Under the pieces are notes generated by a model. The model had not been told where the DNA came from. It saw only the letters and a program-made list of their open reading frames with translations, and did not search any database. The position numbers and the translations under genes are program-made. A DNA stretch of 64,000 nt from Linnemannia schmuckeri (Eukaryota > Mortierellomycota > Mortierellomycetes > Mortierellales > Mortierellaceae): NCBI GenBank assembly GCA_029449235.1, contig JANATG010000016.1:1240001-1304000 (forward strand), written 5' to 3'. Every line of letters starts with the position of its first letter. Position 1 is the first letter of the stretch. Below, in pieces: positions 1 to 13,444 of the stretch.

Positions 1-3000
1 AAGAAAGGTGTGAAAAGTAAGAAGGAAAAGAAAGAGGAGATAAAAAAACAAAGGAGCGCTGTTTTGAGTATCTGCAAAACGTGTTCTTTTTGAGTTTGGA
101 AGAGAGAGTGGAGAGGAGAGAGAAAAAAAAATGCTTTTTTGATCACCAGCCAATCACCACAAGGGTGTGCTTCCTTTTGGATTTTAAACAGGCAAGACAA
201 AAGCACACACAAGGCGAAGGAGCAAAACAAGAAGGGCTACTTCGGGTTACTACAAGAAGAACCTGGCTCACACAAGATTCTACAAGGACATTAGTCGACA
301 CCCCTCATGATCCAAATAGCAGACAAAAACGAAGGTCTGACTTTATCTTCTCTTCAGTCGACCGTAGACCGTAACAGAATCCATCCTTTCTTGTTTCTCC
401 CTTTTTTTCCCTATATATTAGTCCCATCTCGCATACAGTAGAAGATGCAAGTATCGGATGCACTTGGATACCAAGACGTCACTTTGATCCCAGTTATTCA
501 GAGTCCGTCTTAAGCACACTCTAACACATACTTGGAGACGCGTCTTCTGAACTGTCGATTGATCGTCTTATTGGTAAAAAATGAGGTCGAAAAAGGGGTA
601 TGAAAACGTGCTCATTGATGAACCTTGGAAATTGTGGTTGTCTTAACTCGTCTTCCCCTAAATGTTCCAACTGACCTTGATTGAGCCCACAAATGTGAAT
701 TTCAAAATCAAAATCGGACCGGCACTGACACAACCCAGGAGCACACGATCGTTGACCAAGAACAGAAAAAAACATGGCTGTAGGCACATTCTTAGGGCCC
801 ATTCTCGGACATCAAACGGAGAAAGCTCATTCGGTCTGCACGCGAATGAACCAATTTCAATTTTCACTTGTAGTAATACTTGCTCACGCGATTTTGTCAT
901 CCGGTTTAGCCAGCGTGCGCTTTATTAAACGATCATAAGAGGGCTTACACTTTAATCGCCTTTCGTCGTCTACTTCCAACCGTAATTGTGCATTTTCATT
1001 TTGAGCGTGCATAATGAACTCGTGGATAGGGCGAGCTGGCAAGCAATTATTATTTTTATTTTTTTTTATTTTTTTTTTTTTTTTTACATACCCAGGATGG
1101 AGAGCTAGTGTCGGTCGAGCCTTCGGCCTAGTCAAACGTCCTTTTGAAGAGCTCATCTGCGGTTTGAAACCGTCAATAGTTCTTTTAAGCGTGTTACAAA
1201 GGCGCTCCACCTCCGATAGCAACTGCTAAGACTGAACCTGCCTCCTTTCTCACTTTTACTCCGCATGAACTCACACTTTTTTATCCACTTCCTAGGGATG
1301 TGCAACTCATATGCTGTTTCTACTACGACGATATTATTTGGATACATGTATGTTTCCTTCCCTTGCCTGTATTGTGGGCTCCTAGAAGACGATTTGGGAT
1401 GCGGTACGCCCAGCTTTTTAACAGGATTGTTGCGTACTTTTGAAACTAACTTTTTTGAGATGAATTTTTTCAAGAATATGAGACTTGGTTTATTCGTGGA
1501 CGTTTTCCTCGCATCACAACAAATGATCATGAATCAAGAGTTATGTCCATTCATATCATTATGAAAGAAAATAAGACGATATGGAATTCTGCAATTCTTT
1601 CATCTTTGGCTCCATAGTTGACGATATACACTGCGTTGTTAACAGTCGAACTTTTCTTTTCATGATTAATGTATTGATAATCGGCGTTTACTACTCCACT
1701 TCCCCGTTCAAGATAGGTGCTCCCTTTCGACCGAGCTTTTCTTTATGGCTGCCTCATGCACCATACCTTGGTTGTTTTTATCCTTTATATCTTTTTTGTA
1801 TGAAAAAATAGAAAAATATGGTCACTGGAGATGAAGAATCTCAGCGAAATACTCCATTGAAATTCACAAAATACAACCGAGGATATAGAGCCGGCATCGA
1901 TTGTTCGTCTTTCCTATTGCCTACACGACTGTCACCACCATTTTTTTCATAGCTGCATATTTTTTTGGGTGCTCTCAGTATTTCTTGTGGCCATAGAGGA
2001 GTTACGACGTTGTTCCTTGGTTCACATCATTCATTTCTTTTGCTTCACAGCCAGGGACGATATGGAATAGGTTCATACCAACCTATTTGCTTTGACTATT
2101 TTGCTTATTTGATAATGCGTATGCTTGTTTCAGTTTGCTTCCTGTGTTGCCCTTCCCCTCTGCGCCACATTTTTTTTACTTATGCTGTTGCCGATGCGCG
2201 CTTTTAACTGCTGAAGCCATAATATCAACCTTGATTGAGAAATGAGAGGAGTACAGGATGAGACGCCTGAAGTGCGTCCATTTCGTTTATACACCGCGTC
2301 ACTCTGACATAATAATCATCTTTTTTATTGATACAGCCGATCGCGGTGCAACTTTCGCAATGCAACAAGACTTTAAAATATTCTTGTAGCCGAGGGGATA
2401 CAAACTGGAATAGCTGTGGCCTTTATGCATTCGTCGATTGGAGTCATACTCGATTCTTTACCGTAAAAAAAACGCAGCAGCGACGCTCAACGTTGTCGCG
2501 ATCTCTTTCTCTTTGATCGAATGACACATTATCGAGTCGGTCCGTGTAAAACACAACCCAAAATTTGGGACACGTCGATTTGTGCGCACGTTACAAATGT
2601 AATCACATTTCAAAAAAAGGGGGCGCAGACAATAGATCCTTGTGACGCTGTTGAAAAAGCGAATAGAAAACGGAGTAACCTGACCGCCTTTGTGTGCTCA
2701 GCTTGGCATTTTTTAGAATCCAAAATACTTTGAAAAAAGGTCCCATGAGCAGGGGATGCTCGATCAGGTTGTAGCTCACTTCCTCTCTCCCACTGGCTTT
2801 GCTCAGCTCTTTTTTTTTCAGTGCTTTTGCGGTTCGTTTTTCATATTCTTTTGTCCTGTCTATTCAAACTCGACCATTCGTAAGGCTGATAGGCACTATA
2901 TGCATTTTAACGACGGAACAATGTGTAGTTGTCATACAGTCAAACATTTTTTAATATATGTAGCATTACATCCGCTCACTTTTCTCAGAATCGAGCGACG

Positions 3001-6000
3001 TGTCTAAATACGCCTTGATAAACGTGCAAATCATATTTTCATTTGTTCATTGACAAGCATGACCAGAGAGTGTGCCATATGGCGTCAATGAAAATAGCCA
3101 AGGGATGCCGCACTAGCCACGATGCCATCTTTTTTTCTACTGTTTTTACCCAACTCCAAGAATAGGTTTCTTTCAACAAAACTTTTGGACCTTGTATTTT
3201 TATTCTCTTAGAAAGTGAGAAATGATTTTGATATCTGGTTCTGTTCGATTCATACTAAAAACTTCAACAACCAGATGATTACTTTCCGTCTTCTTGCAAG
3301 TTTGAAACAATGAGAACGGCAGAATGGATGAATGAATAATCAAATGTGAAAAAAAATCACAGTCTATACATACTTCATAAGTAACTGTCATGGTGAGAAA
3401 GTCATCGAGGAGTTTGTACACGTTATGCCTGTTTTTTTTTCTTTCATTTATTATAGTACCTTCACTCACGATAGCATTTGGGGGTAGAAATATACCACTG
3501 AAAACGCAAAAAATCTATGAGCTTGCCCGAATCAAAGACTAGACAATACAACGGAGGGGTAATGGCTCTTAATCGTTTCTCATTCTCGCTCTTACTTTGA
3601 AACTGACCTTTTTCATACAAATAACAACAGGGATTCAGCTCCAACTTGTTCCTCTTCTTTCTCGCGCTTCTGGGATCAAAGAAAACCAATCGTGCTTTTA
3701 CACCTTTTTTCCTTAACCGGCAGCACCAACGCTTACGTTTTTATATATCCTTGTTGTAGAGGATTCGTGTTGAAGATCATGAAAGGACAATACTATAGAA
3801 TGTACATCGTTACCCCCTCTTTCTTTTTTATTCAAAGTAAATAAGCGATCAAGATGGTTAATGCAGCCGTGAACACTTGCCAATATTCCCGTTTTTAATG
3901 AGCGCAGAGCGTGGTTTTGTTTTTTTTTGTCATTTGTGGCCCAAATGATGAGCGGAAATGATCGCGTAAGCTAATTACTCCTTGACCTATTTAGCCATAC
4001 TAGATTTTAGCGCACAACGTACTTGAGTGTATGTGGTGTTGCCTCAACGTTTTTGAATAACACAGGACAAAAGAGTGCAACGACGTCGAGGAAAATATAT
4101 GCTGTACCTTTTTCTCGCCTTTTATGCTACGGCCTATCTTTAAATATCAACGCAGATACCCCGGTCTCAAGCCCTGGTGTAGTGAGGTTTGAATAAAAAA
4201 AGTGCAACATGGACGATTTGTTTTGAGCATAAGTACGATTTCTCTGTTTTCCTTTGAATAAAGAATAGACGCGAGAGGATGGCGGGTGATGTAAACCGCG
4301 CCGATTTTTTTTTTTTCGCTAAAAAGTAGTACCTGAGATGTCCGATTCTTAAAATCAAAAAACAGTTCTGATTGATGGCGAGTTTCTACGTCCGCAGCAT
4401 TCTTTGGCGATATACAAGAAAAGAACATACTTGTTCGATGAGTTTTAAATATCCTTTTCGTCGATTCCTCCCCCTCCTCTTTTTTGACGATCCTCAGACG
4501 CGAGCCTAGGATCTGCAATGAATTCTACGCTCATGTTCTTTCCAAACCCTCTTGTTATATTTTCCCCACAACATCTCGCGCGATTTCGTTCTTCTTTCAA
4601 CCAGAGTACTCCATTTCTTACGTGTAAATTGGCATGCAGCGATTGAGCAATACGACTAACTGCGTGTTTCTTGAAAAACATCACTAGAAAAAAAAAGAGA
4701 AACGCGTAACTCAAGCGTGCCCGCAGGGGTATTCACTTCTATTTCTCTTTTTGCTCCATCATCTCTTAAAAACCAACAAATACCAACGTGAAAAGTACTA
4801 TCAAGTATCGTCTCAAAAGTCTACGCGTTGCTTATGACACGCTGGCCCGAGATGAAATGGTCATTTTTTGTCAATATTTTTATCTCTGCAACAGGAGTCA
4901 TGTTTCGTCAATGTTATGGCATTTAAGAATGCAAAGAATTACACGTTGGTATTTTTATGGTTTCTTTTCTCTCTGCACACGATGCGCGTTCCACTTTCAG
5001 TCGCCATTGAACCCTGATGCACATCGATGAGCGATGCGCATCGAAGAAGGCATTACGGAAGGAACTTGCTTTCAAGAAGTTATTTTTATTGCCAATGACA
5101 AAACGAACAAACTAAATAGAGGGCATACCTGCCTTTGTTTTAACTAGGGCTATTTTTCTCTCTTCCTTCATAAACACGATGTGGTTTGTTCCTGGAATAT
5201 ACAGAGCCAATGCAAAATAAGTATGATGACGAGGGATGAGTGCTGTTAAACAACCTAACTTTAGTAGTTCTTTTTCTCTGAGATCAACACCAGGGATCCC
5301 TGCGGCGTTTGGATTGTCTGACCCTTCTTTTGTATTATAAAAAGTTAGGGCTCATTCAGATTTCGTAAGATGTCCGCCATTTCTTTTAAATGCTTTGTAA
5401 AAACTTGTGGGCGATGAGCAATGAGTGTAAAATGTCAAACAGGTCTTTTTATCGAATAAATAGAACATCGATGTTGGAATGAATGAAAGAAAGAAGAGGT
5501 TCAAAAGGTGTAACTCTTAGAAATATCAAGCTTGATGTAAAGAACTTGAATACATGACAAGGCGCCAGTTTTATTTCCTTGTAGCCAAAATTGCCAACGA
5601 TATCACAAGGATAATGATGTCGACTTTTCTTTCTGCTTTTGGATCGTTCCTGCTTTGGTGCTCGCACATGGATGATCTCTTGGGTGTGCTGTGTTTGTTT
5701 TCCTTGGGCATGCGACTCAGCATTTGATATCTTTTTACCACTCGCACAATGATCCTCAAATAGATAAGTCAATGATTCGTCTGAATAACAATCCGTTACG
5801 CTCATTATTGCCCTTTCTAGCTGATGAGGGCGCTAACTTAGGGCGATCCTGGATCCTTTGTCTCTATTTTTCTAAAGTTCAGGTGAATGGCGATGGTACT
5901 GTAGGCGGACCTTCACTTTTTCTTGTGATTTTACAGCTGGCCGACCCTGGAACTTCGATGCTAGTTTTTCTGAGGACTATGAACCATATTGCTTGTTGAT

Positions 6001-6320
6001 AGCGATTTTTGTGCTGTATGGTTCACTTGCACCCTTGTTTTCTCATAAAACACATGCAAGTACGCAATAGTCCTTTTAGATTTTTTGTCAGCTCTCTGGC
6101 ATCTTACCTATATCTGTATCAATGTGGCGTGCGATACGGTAAGGAGACTTAGTTAACGACACGCCGTCCTTTCTCTTTTTTTTTATTTTTCGTAGAAATC
6201 TATATCCCTTTATCAGTGTCCGAGGATTACGGCAAGCCATTAAGTGTATTGTTCTCGTTTACTCGTACTCAAAAGTAAATACGCGATCTCACGAGTTCCT
6301 GCTCGTATTGTTTTTAGTCA

Positions 6321-6322
<2 letters not shown>

Positions 6323-6353
<31 letters not shown>
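6323..6353. repeat. 31-base T run
   Basis: Uninterrupted T homopolymer in gene-poor sequence. Confidence 0.85.
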
Positions 6354-6360
<7 letters not shown>

Positions 6361-7452
6361 ACGATTTCATGTGAATGGCGTGGATATATCCTTTGGCTCT
6401 CCACGATATCGTCCCTCACCCATCATCATCGCTTTTGTGTGTGAGGCTTATCTCTGTCTTGCATCTGCGCTGGGTTGCATGTGAGATGTAATTTTTTTTT
6501 TTTGATGGTAGAGGAAGGATGGATGAGGAAAGGAAAAAAGCGAAGGATATATACTTTTATCGGTATACAATAAAACAAGCTCATGGGGCAAGGATGATCC
6601 TAACATCGGTACTCATACTGACCATTACAGACCTTGAACATCCTTCAATTTGGTGGCGTAGATTATTTTCTTTTGGTTTGATCAATTCAACGTGTATGAG
6701 TGGTGGGGTCGTGTTGAGTAATGAAAAGGATCATTTCTAGTAAGAACGAGCTGCTGTGAATTGAAAGGCGTATCCTTGGGGAAGAAGGAGGGCCAGGATG
6801 GCTAATTCCGAATTGGTGTAGACAAAGGGACGAGTACTTGTTCGCATAGTAGAGGATACTCTTTCTATCCGACGACAGTTGTTCCGTTCGAACGAGAGGG
6901 AACGGACACTCGTTAGGTCAATGGCCACTGTTGGAAGTGTTTGAGCTATTGATGTATGTGTGTGTTTTTTTTCCTTGCCACAAAGCTATTGAACTGTGTC
7001 AATTTGTCCCTCTTTCTGCCAATCCTCACTTGCTCCTTCCTTTTTCACGATATTATTTTCCTCGGTCATTTAATGATTCCGATTCCAACAAGGCCCTGGT
7101 CATCCGCTCTTGAATGTTTCCTTTGCCTCTCCCCTATTATGCCGTCTTTTTTATCTACCCTGCCCCTTCGTCTCCAACCACAGCAGAATCCTTAACTCAT
7201 TTGTCGTTCGATGACCACGATATGAACTAATCGTTCCCTCTTTTTATCACCGGAGACACAAGCTTGCATATCGTTGTCCTCATCACACAGCTACGTGCGT
7301 GTATGCATTGCGTGTAGCCACTACAAGCAACATACATATCCTCGGGGCACTTGGTCATTCGCCCTCATCCACTTTTGCCCATTGGCTTGCCTGGATACTT
7401 GGCTTCTACACCCTCTTATTTCCTTCCTTCCTTGTTTGTTTGTAGCCTTGTT

Positions 7453-7469
7453 CCCCCCCCCCCCCCCCC
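7453..7469. repeat. 17-base C run
   Basis: Uninterrupted C homopolymer in the pyrimidine-rich region upstream of the transporter gene. Confidence 0.85.
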
Positions 7470-7933
7470 TCGCTCTCTCGTTTTGCTCTCTTTTGCTTCG
7501 TTTGCACCTCATCGATTCTTCTGTGTCCATTGTCCATTCGTCCCTCTCTCATGCATCGGTGACATGGTCCTCCTCCACCCTTCCTCTCTCTGATTTACAT
7601 TCACCCTTCTCTCTTCATTCTTTACCTCTGAGATCTTATTCACCCGTTCACTGTCTCCGTCATTCCCCATACCCCATACTTCACTCTTGGGGTGCCACTA
7701 TTTTTTTTTGTTGACTCCGTACCTACGAAACGCGCTTAATAATTGACTACAACCAGGAACCTTATTGGCGACAACCCTCACACCCCCTCTCTCGACAGTC
7801 AGAAACAGACTACCAGAGCACCCATTACAACAAACAAGCACTTCTACCCCCCTCACTCCTCCCCCTCCGCCCAACTTCCTTTCCACTACCGTCACCCCCT
7901 AGCCCATACACACGTACAAATAACTACCCAGTC

Positions 7934-10900
7934 ATGACGGTAACGAGTAGCGCTTTCCTCGACTTTGTTATCGGATTCGTGGTCTCGCTGATCGCATCCG
8001 TCATGAACGCCGCAGGACTCAACCTACTCAAACTCGACCACGTCCGCAACAGTGCTCGTACACAGGAGCGACAACGACATGAATGCGGGAGACCCATGTG
8101 GCATTTGGGACTCTATCTCTATGTCGGCAGTCAACTTGCTGGAAGCACTATCGCCTTAAGTAAGTGAACTTTCTCGTTGTTTGATGATGATGATGATACA
8201 GAAGTGATGGGTTGAGATTGAAAGGGAATAAACGCAGGAAGGGAACCTGCCGAGTTGTCTCTCTGTGTATGTGTGTCCCTGTGTCTTCTATGTTGGGCGA
8301 AAGGGAGAGGAAGAAGTACTTCGCATTCTTGATAGTATGCCCGATATGCGGAATAAAAGAAAAAAAATATGTGCGCCAGTGAGCTGGAGAGAGAGATCAA
8401 TAGCAAGAGAGAAAGAGAAGGACCAAGGGCAAGGGGGTTGGTTCTAGGAAGGTGTGAATGGATGAATATGTGTGAATAGTATAGTTTACTTCCTTTGGAT
8501 CATATTGCAACAAACTAAATAGAAAACAAAACGAGAGATAGAGGGGGATCTTAGGAGCGTTTCTCTTATTTGCCTGTAGTGAGGGTATGAGGAGAGAGCA
8601 TAAAAGAGAAGGGGATGATCCTCCGGTGTGGGCAAATGAATGCATGGGCAAGAGGATGGTTGTGTGTCCCTCATGATATCCCTCCTATTTTCCGTTGTTT
8701 GTCAGGGCATTGGGCGTATTTGTTTGTGGTTATTTCTGGGCTTGTTTTCTCTCTCTCTAGTCAAACAAAAAGTGAGTGCTATTTTTCGACCTCCAAATCG
8801 ATAGAGATGTGAGATGTGGATCGACATGGACCAATGAGCCTCGAACGCTTTTTTTACACCCACGCACATACCCTCTCCATCACCACTCATCATCAGAGAC
8901 AAGGCTGTTTTATCTCGACTCACGACCAACCTGGAATAGGCACGTCTACTCCACCCACCCTCGTCCGTAGTTTATTCCCCACACAACTCCCGCACCCTAT
9001 CCTGCATTACGTTGTCTTGCACAGTTATTGGAATGACAAGGGATCAATCGTTATTGGCCTCAATGTAAGGGTAAATCGTAATACACTCTCCCACCCTCAT
9101 CATCATCCTTCACCAATCGTCCCATATCAAAATCGGACCAACGCCTCGAAAGTGGAATCTGCACGTGGAGACATTATCTTTTGCCCAAAGGTAGCACGAC
9201 GCATTAGATTTTGCTACTGAGAGAGGTACTAGCAATTCTAAATGGCAACAAGGTGCAACAAGCGACAAAGAGAGAGAGGGAGGGAGAGGGCGAGAGTGAC
9301 CGGACGGGGGTAGGGGAGTGCAGCGATGCGCATGCGAAAAGAAAATTTATGCAAAGCAAACAAGTCAACTGTCTTTCTCTGGCACAATCAACGACTGTAT
9401 GGGCGTGTGTGCATTTTTTTCTTGTACCCAAGGGCGATTGAGGGGGAAGAAAAGGGAGCCTGAGAAAGGAGATAGACCACAAGGATAGGGGGTGGGGACA
9501 AACCAACAGAAAATTGCACTCAGGGAGCACGTTCACCACACCGAAATATACATATAACAGATGAACGCATCCTCAGTACAATATGTTCTGGACACAACGA
9601 AAACTGTTCAACAAACTAACGTTCACCTCCCTCACTTCCTATTCTAACCTCTGAAAAAAGACTTTCTAAAGACACAATGGGTGGCGCCGCTGGGATCGAT
9701 TGCGCTGATCTTCAATTTCGTGTTTGCAAAGATCTTGGTCGGAACACGGATCACTAAAAAGGATGTCTACGGGACTATCGTTGTCATGATCTCCGTGGTT
9801 TGGGTCGTCATCTTTGGAGGCATAAACTCTGCAGGCGCCGACATCGAGGACTCTCTGACCATCTTCGAACTCAAGGAACTCTTCTCCAGACTGGTCTTTA
9901 TCTTTTACTTTTCGATCCTCAACATCATGATCGGAGCATTATTGTCGTTGGGCCTTTATGCCTATTGGGCGATCACACTTGATGATGAGTCGGGTCAGAT
10001 GCGGAAACGGATGAAGACAAAGTTGACCCAATTGTTAGGTACCAACCGGTTTGCAAGAGCGTCGGGGCTGACTCTCGTAGGCGACTCTGGACTCGATGCT
10101 GATGTGAAGGATGTGAGGCTAAAGAAGGTTGTAGCCATGATCATGGCGACCTGTGGTGGTCTCATTGCCAGTCAGACCTTGCTCCTCGCCAAGAGTGGTA
10201 TCAAGTTGATCACCTCCTCGATCTCTGGCCAGAACCAGTTCAAGGATTCTCTTAGTTACTTTATCCTCTTTGTCCTCGTCCTCACCGCCGTCCTCCAGGT
10301 ATTTTGTCGGTTTCTGTCCTGTGTCATTTGAGAATCACAGTAAGCTTGATGTTGCGCGAATATTGACTTGTGTTCATGGTGTTCACTCGCGCCTAATAGG
10401 TGTACTGTTTGAACACAGCGTTGAAGCTGTACGACTCAGTGCTGGTAGTCCCCATGTTCTACGGATTCTATACGGCGTTCGGGCTTATCAACTCAATCAT
10501 CTACTTGAACCAACTCCAAAACTATAAACCCTGGGTCTTGTTCCTCATCCTCGTTGGCATCGGCACTCTCATCTATGGAGTACGTATGCTCAGTGCTCCC
10601 AAGCCCGAACTGGAATCTGCCGATGACAGCGAGCAGTCTGATGATCAGGATGGGGAGGGTCGTGCTGCAGGACGACGTAGGTCACAGGGGAACGATGCTG
10701 ATATGCATGGATATGGGATAGGACATCGTCGCAAGTTTGGAAGTTCGGGATCTGTCTCTGGTGCTGGAGCTAGCGGGCAGGGCGGTGCTAGCGGAGGTAA
10801 CGGTGGGTCGAATGAGAAGTTATCAGATAATCCTAGTCGGCATGGCTCTTTGACGAGGAAGCAAGATTCGGAAGGCAAGATCCTCACTGGTGCTCAGGAT

Positions 10901-12820
10901 GGGGAAGAGTATGAGGGAGTGGATGCGTTGCCCTCAATCCTGTCCGGTAACAACCGTCGACGGAGATGTGGTCCTGATGTCACAGCTGACAATGTTGGTA
11001 CGACGACGACTCGACGTGGTACAGGGACCGACAGCGTATTGAGTTGTTCCAGTGATTCTTTCAGGAGCCCTCGAGATGAACGGTCAATGGCGGATCTGGA
11101 TGTCGCAGCTGAAGCAGCCGCGGCGGCACTCACAGCCGGAGTCATGGCAGGAGCACGAGCCACAGCGGTGGCTAATGCAGCAGCAGCTGGAGGAAGTGAT
11201 CCCGATAAACAACTCCTACCGATGGCCCCTGCACATCTCGACAAGCGACTCGGGAATATTGATCGCGGACGCGCAGGACGGGGCTCTATTGATGAACGAC
11301 GACGATCTTCGTTACCAAGGATCGATACGGGATCTGGACTTGTTACACGAGGACGGTCTGAAACTCGACGTGGTCCAACTTCTGCGAGTCTTGTATCTCA
11401 ACCAAGACCCATGTCCCCGAGCGAGTTCCGAGCACAGTATACCAACTCGCCCTTCCCTATCAAGCCCAAGCATCTGCAAGACGGTGCACTTGGGCTTGGA
11501 GGATCGAAATCGCCATCTCCTACTTCTGCTGCGCCGATGGATCGGGATGGTGGTCAACCTTCATCGCCTCGTTGGGCGACTGTTATTGAGGACTTGAAGA
11601 ACCCTTTCAAGGCTTTTAGGCGTAGCTCTGTCGACAGTAGTATGCCGAGATCTGAGTCGCCACAGCGACGAGTGCCGTTTTTAGGAGGAGGAGGAGAAAT
11701 AGGGTCAGGGTCAGAGGCGTGGAGGAAACACCGTGAGCGGCACGGTTCGTGGACTGGGCTGCCATCAGAGTGGGAGGAACCCAAGCGGAAGATGATGCAT
11801 TCGATGTTGTTTGGTAAGAATGGGCGGTCAAGTTCTGTAGGCTCCTGGAAGTCATCTAGGGGCTCTTCTCCAGCACCGCCACGGGATGAGATGTATTACT
11901 CGCCAGTGCATTTGCGGAGACAGTCTATGGCCGAAATGGGTAGTGGGATCTGGGCTGCCGGCAGCAGTGGCAGTAGTCATCGCAGGGCTGGAGGGCCACT
12001 TGATTCCATGCCACCGGTAGATGATGGCAGTAATAGTGAGCCACAGGGTTATCAGAAGCACTACTTTACAGGAACGCCACCACCGCTCTCGGCAACTGTT
12101 GGAGGAGGACCAGGAGGGTACTCACAGTCCAGTATCCCCAACACTTCAACGACATCTTCGTATGGACATGGGCATCAGGGAAGGCAACTGTCGTTTACGA
12201 CCAAGAGCGAGTATGGTATTCCGTTGAGTCTTGCTGGTTCTAAACTTGATCTGGGGTCGTTCAATGGCTTGTTGCTCTCCAAGAGTGCTCTTGGTTCCTC
12301 GTCGACTGGTACCTTTGGTGGAAAACATTCGAGTGGGGACGGAGAAAGCTATTCGGCGTCGGGTGGTAGTGATGGAGGAGGATCTTCTCCTGGTTCTGGG
12401 TCGAGACTATCGGCCTGTGTACAACAACTCCAACACCTCCAACAACACCAACACCACCCAACCTCACAACTCCAGCACTCCATGACGACCAGCAGTCTCA
12501 GCACCATCGGGTCTGGAAGGATCCCGTCGTCCTTTCCTACATCCACGTCCCTTGTCCAACTCCCAGCTGCGGATGCTGATGCGGCTCAGATGCGCTTGTC
12601 GTCCGACGGATCTGATCCTTCAACAGTCGGGATGTCCGATTCGTATACGAGCTCGAATTCTGTGGCGGGCTTTCTTTGGAAAGGGATGACACCGTCCCAG
12701 ACAATGCAGGCCGTAGAGTTGGACATGGAGACGCTTGATCGGGAAGTGGAGGAGTGGACTGTGGATACTTCAAATCCGATGACGACTACGACGAGTATTA
12801 CCATCTCTCCTGTCTCCTAA
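7934..12820 (+). CDS. NIPA-type magnesium transporter with long C-terminal tail
   Basis: Three exons: 7934-8159, 9661-10298 and 10400-12820 (stop included), 1094 residues. The junctions join conserved sequence cleanly: IALN across intron 1 continues into FLKTQWVAPLGSIALIFNF, and VLQ runs into VYCLNTALKLYDS at the second. The NIPA (DUF803) family are multi-helix membrane proteins that carry Mg2+; the family signature GSxxALNxxxxQWVAPLGS is present, with hydrophobic helices through about residue 365. After the last helix comes about 720 residues of Gly/Ser/Arg-rich, probably disordered cytosolic tail with an Ala-rich stretch and Gln/His runs, far longer than in animal NIPA proteins. Intron 1 is 1501 bp, long for a fungus; intron 2 is 101 bp. 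Start chosen because it opens on the first helix. Family call is firm; the ion is inferred from the family. Confidence 0.88.
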
Positions 12821-13444
12821 CAGGAGTAGTCTTCCCTTTCCTCCCTTATCACTCTCCTTCCATTTCCCTGTCTCGCTTTGTAATACCTTTGAACTTTGAA
12901 AATACACCGCTTTAGAATACCAAAAGACACCTTTAAAAATTATTACCCAAGACTAATAAAAAAAAAATTGTACATAGTGTTTTCTTCAATTGTCATCGTC
13001 TGTGTATGTACTTGGGTAATGACTTGGACGACTAGAAACACATTTCGATAAATATGTCGAATTCAAAATTTTTAAATAAAAAAAATTCTAAATTCAATAA
13101 AATTAAGAAAATTTGAAATAGTTGGGTGAACAGATTGTGAGGAAAAGAAGGAAAGTGATTAGAATCGAAAGGGAGACCGAGAGATGACCAGGAGCAAAGG
13201 AAAGTGAAAGAAGAGGGAGGAATCGTGCCATAGGAATACCAAGAGAGCGGGCTGGCCATGAATCTAAACATACAATTATCTTTATTTTTTTTAGTACGGT
13301 ATCAGATCCCCGGTTTTTATTCCGTAAAAAAAAAGACCCTTATACTTGTTATACGGTATGGATTTAAGTGTTAAAAGTTAAAATGTCATTACTAGCCATC
13401 ACTCATCAATCCAGGAAAAAAATTGTTGACAGGTCGTTGAGATG
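12821..13444. other. Convergent intergenic spacer
   Basis: Separates the 3' ends of the transporter (plus) and the aprataxin-like gene (minus). Very AT-rich around 13060-13120. TTTATT near 13281 and 13316 reads AATAAA on the minus strand and could end the aprataxin-like transcript. No gene seen. Confidence 0.5.
12955..12960 (+). terminator. Candidate polyadenylation signal of transporter gene
   Basis: A consensus AATAAA lies 135 bases after the stop codon, followed by an A run. Position fits a 3' end signal; cleavage is not shown by sequence alone. Confidence 0.4.

Larger units (their letters stand above)
1..7933. other. Gene-poor AT-rich stretch
   Basis: No convincing gene was found in the first 7.9 kb. 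The open frames are short (about 60-146 codons), overlap on both strands, and have composition expected of chance translation. A 31-base T run (6323-6353) and a 17-base C run (7453-7469) lie here. The last 700 bases (about 7.2-7.9 kb) are strongly pyrimidine-rich, then A/C-rich, and probably are the promoter and 5' leader of the transporter gene that starts at 7934. Confidence 0.6.

Noticed and set aside
7274..7714. 146-codon frame rich in Ser, Pro, Leu and Cys
   Set aside because: Pyrimidine-rich leader including a 17-base C run; overlapping frames are equally open.
7743..7937. Possible upstream open frame overlapping the transporter ATG
   Set aside because: It begins at TTG, not ATG, and lies in the A/C-rich leader.
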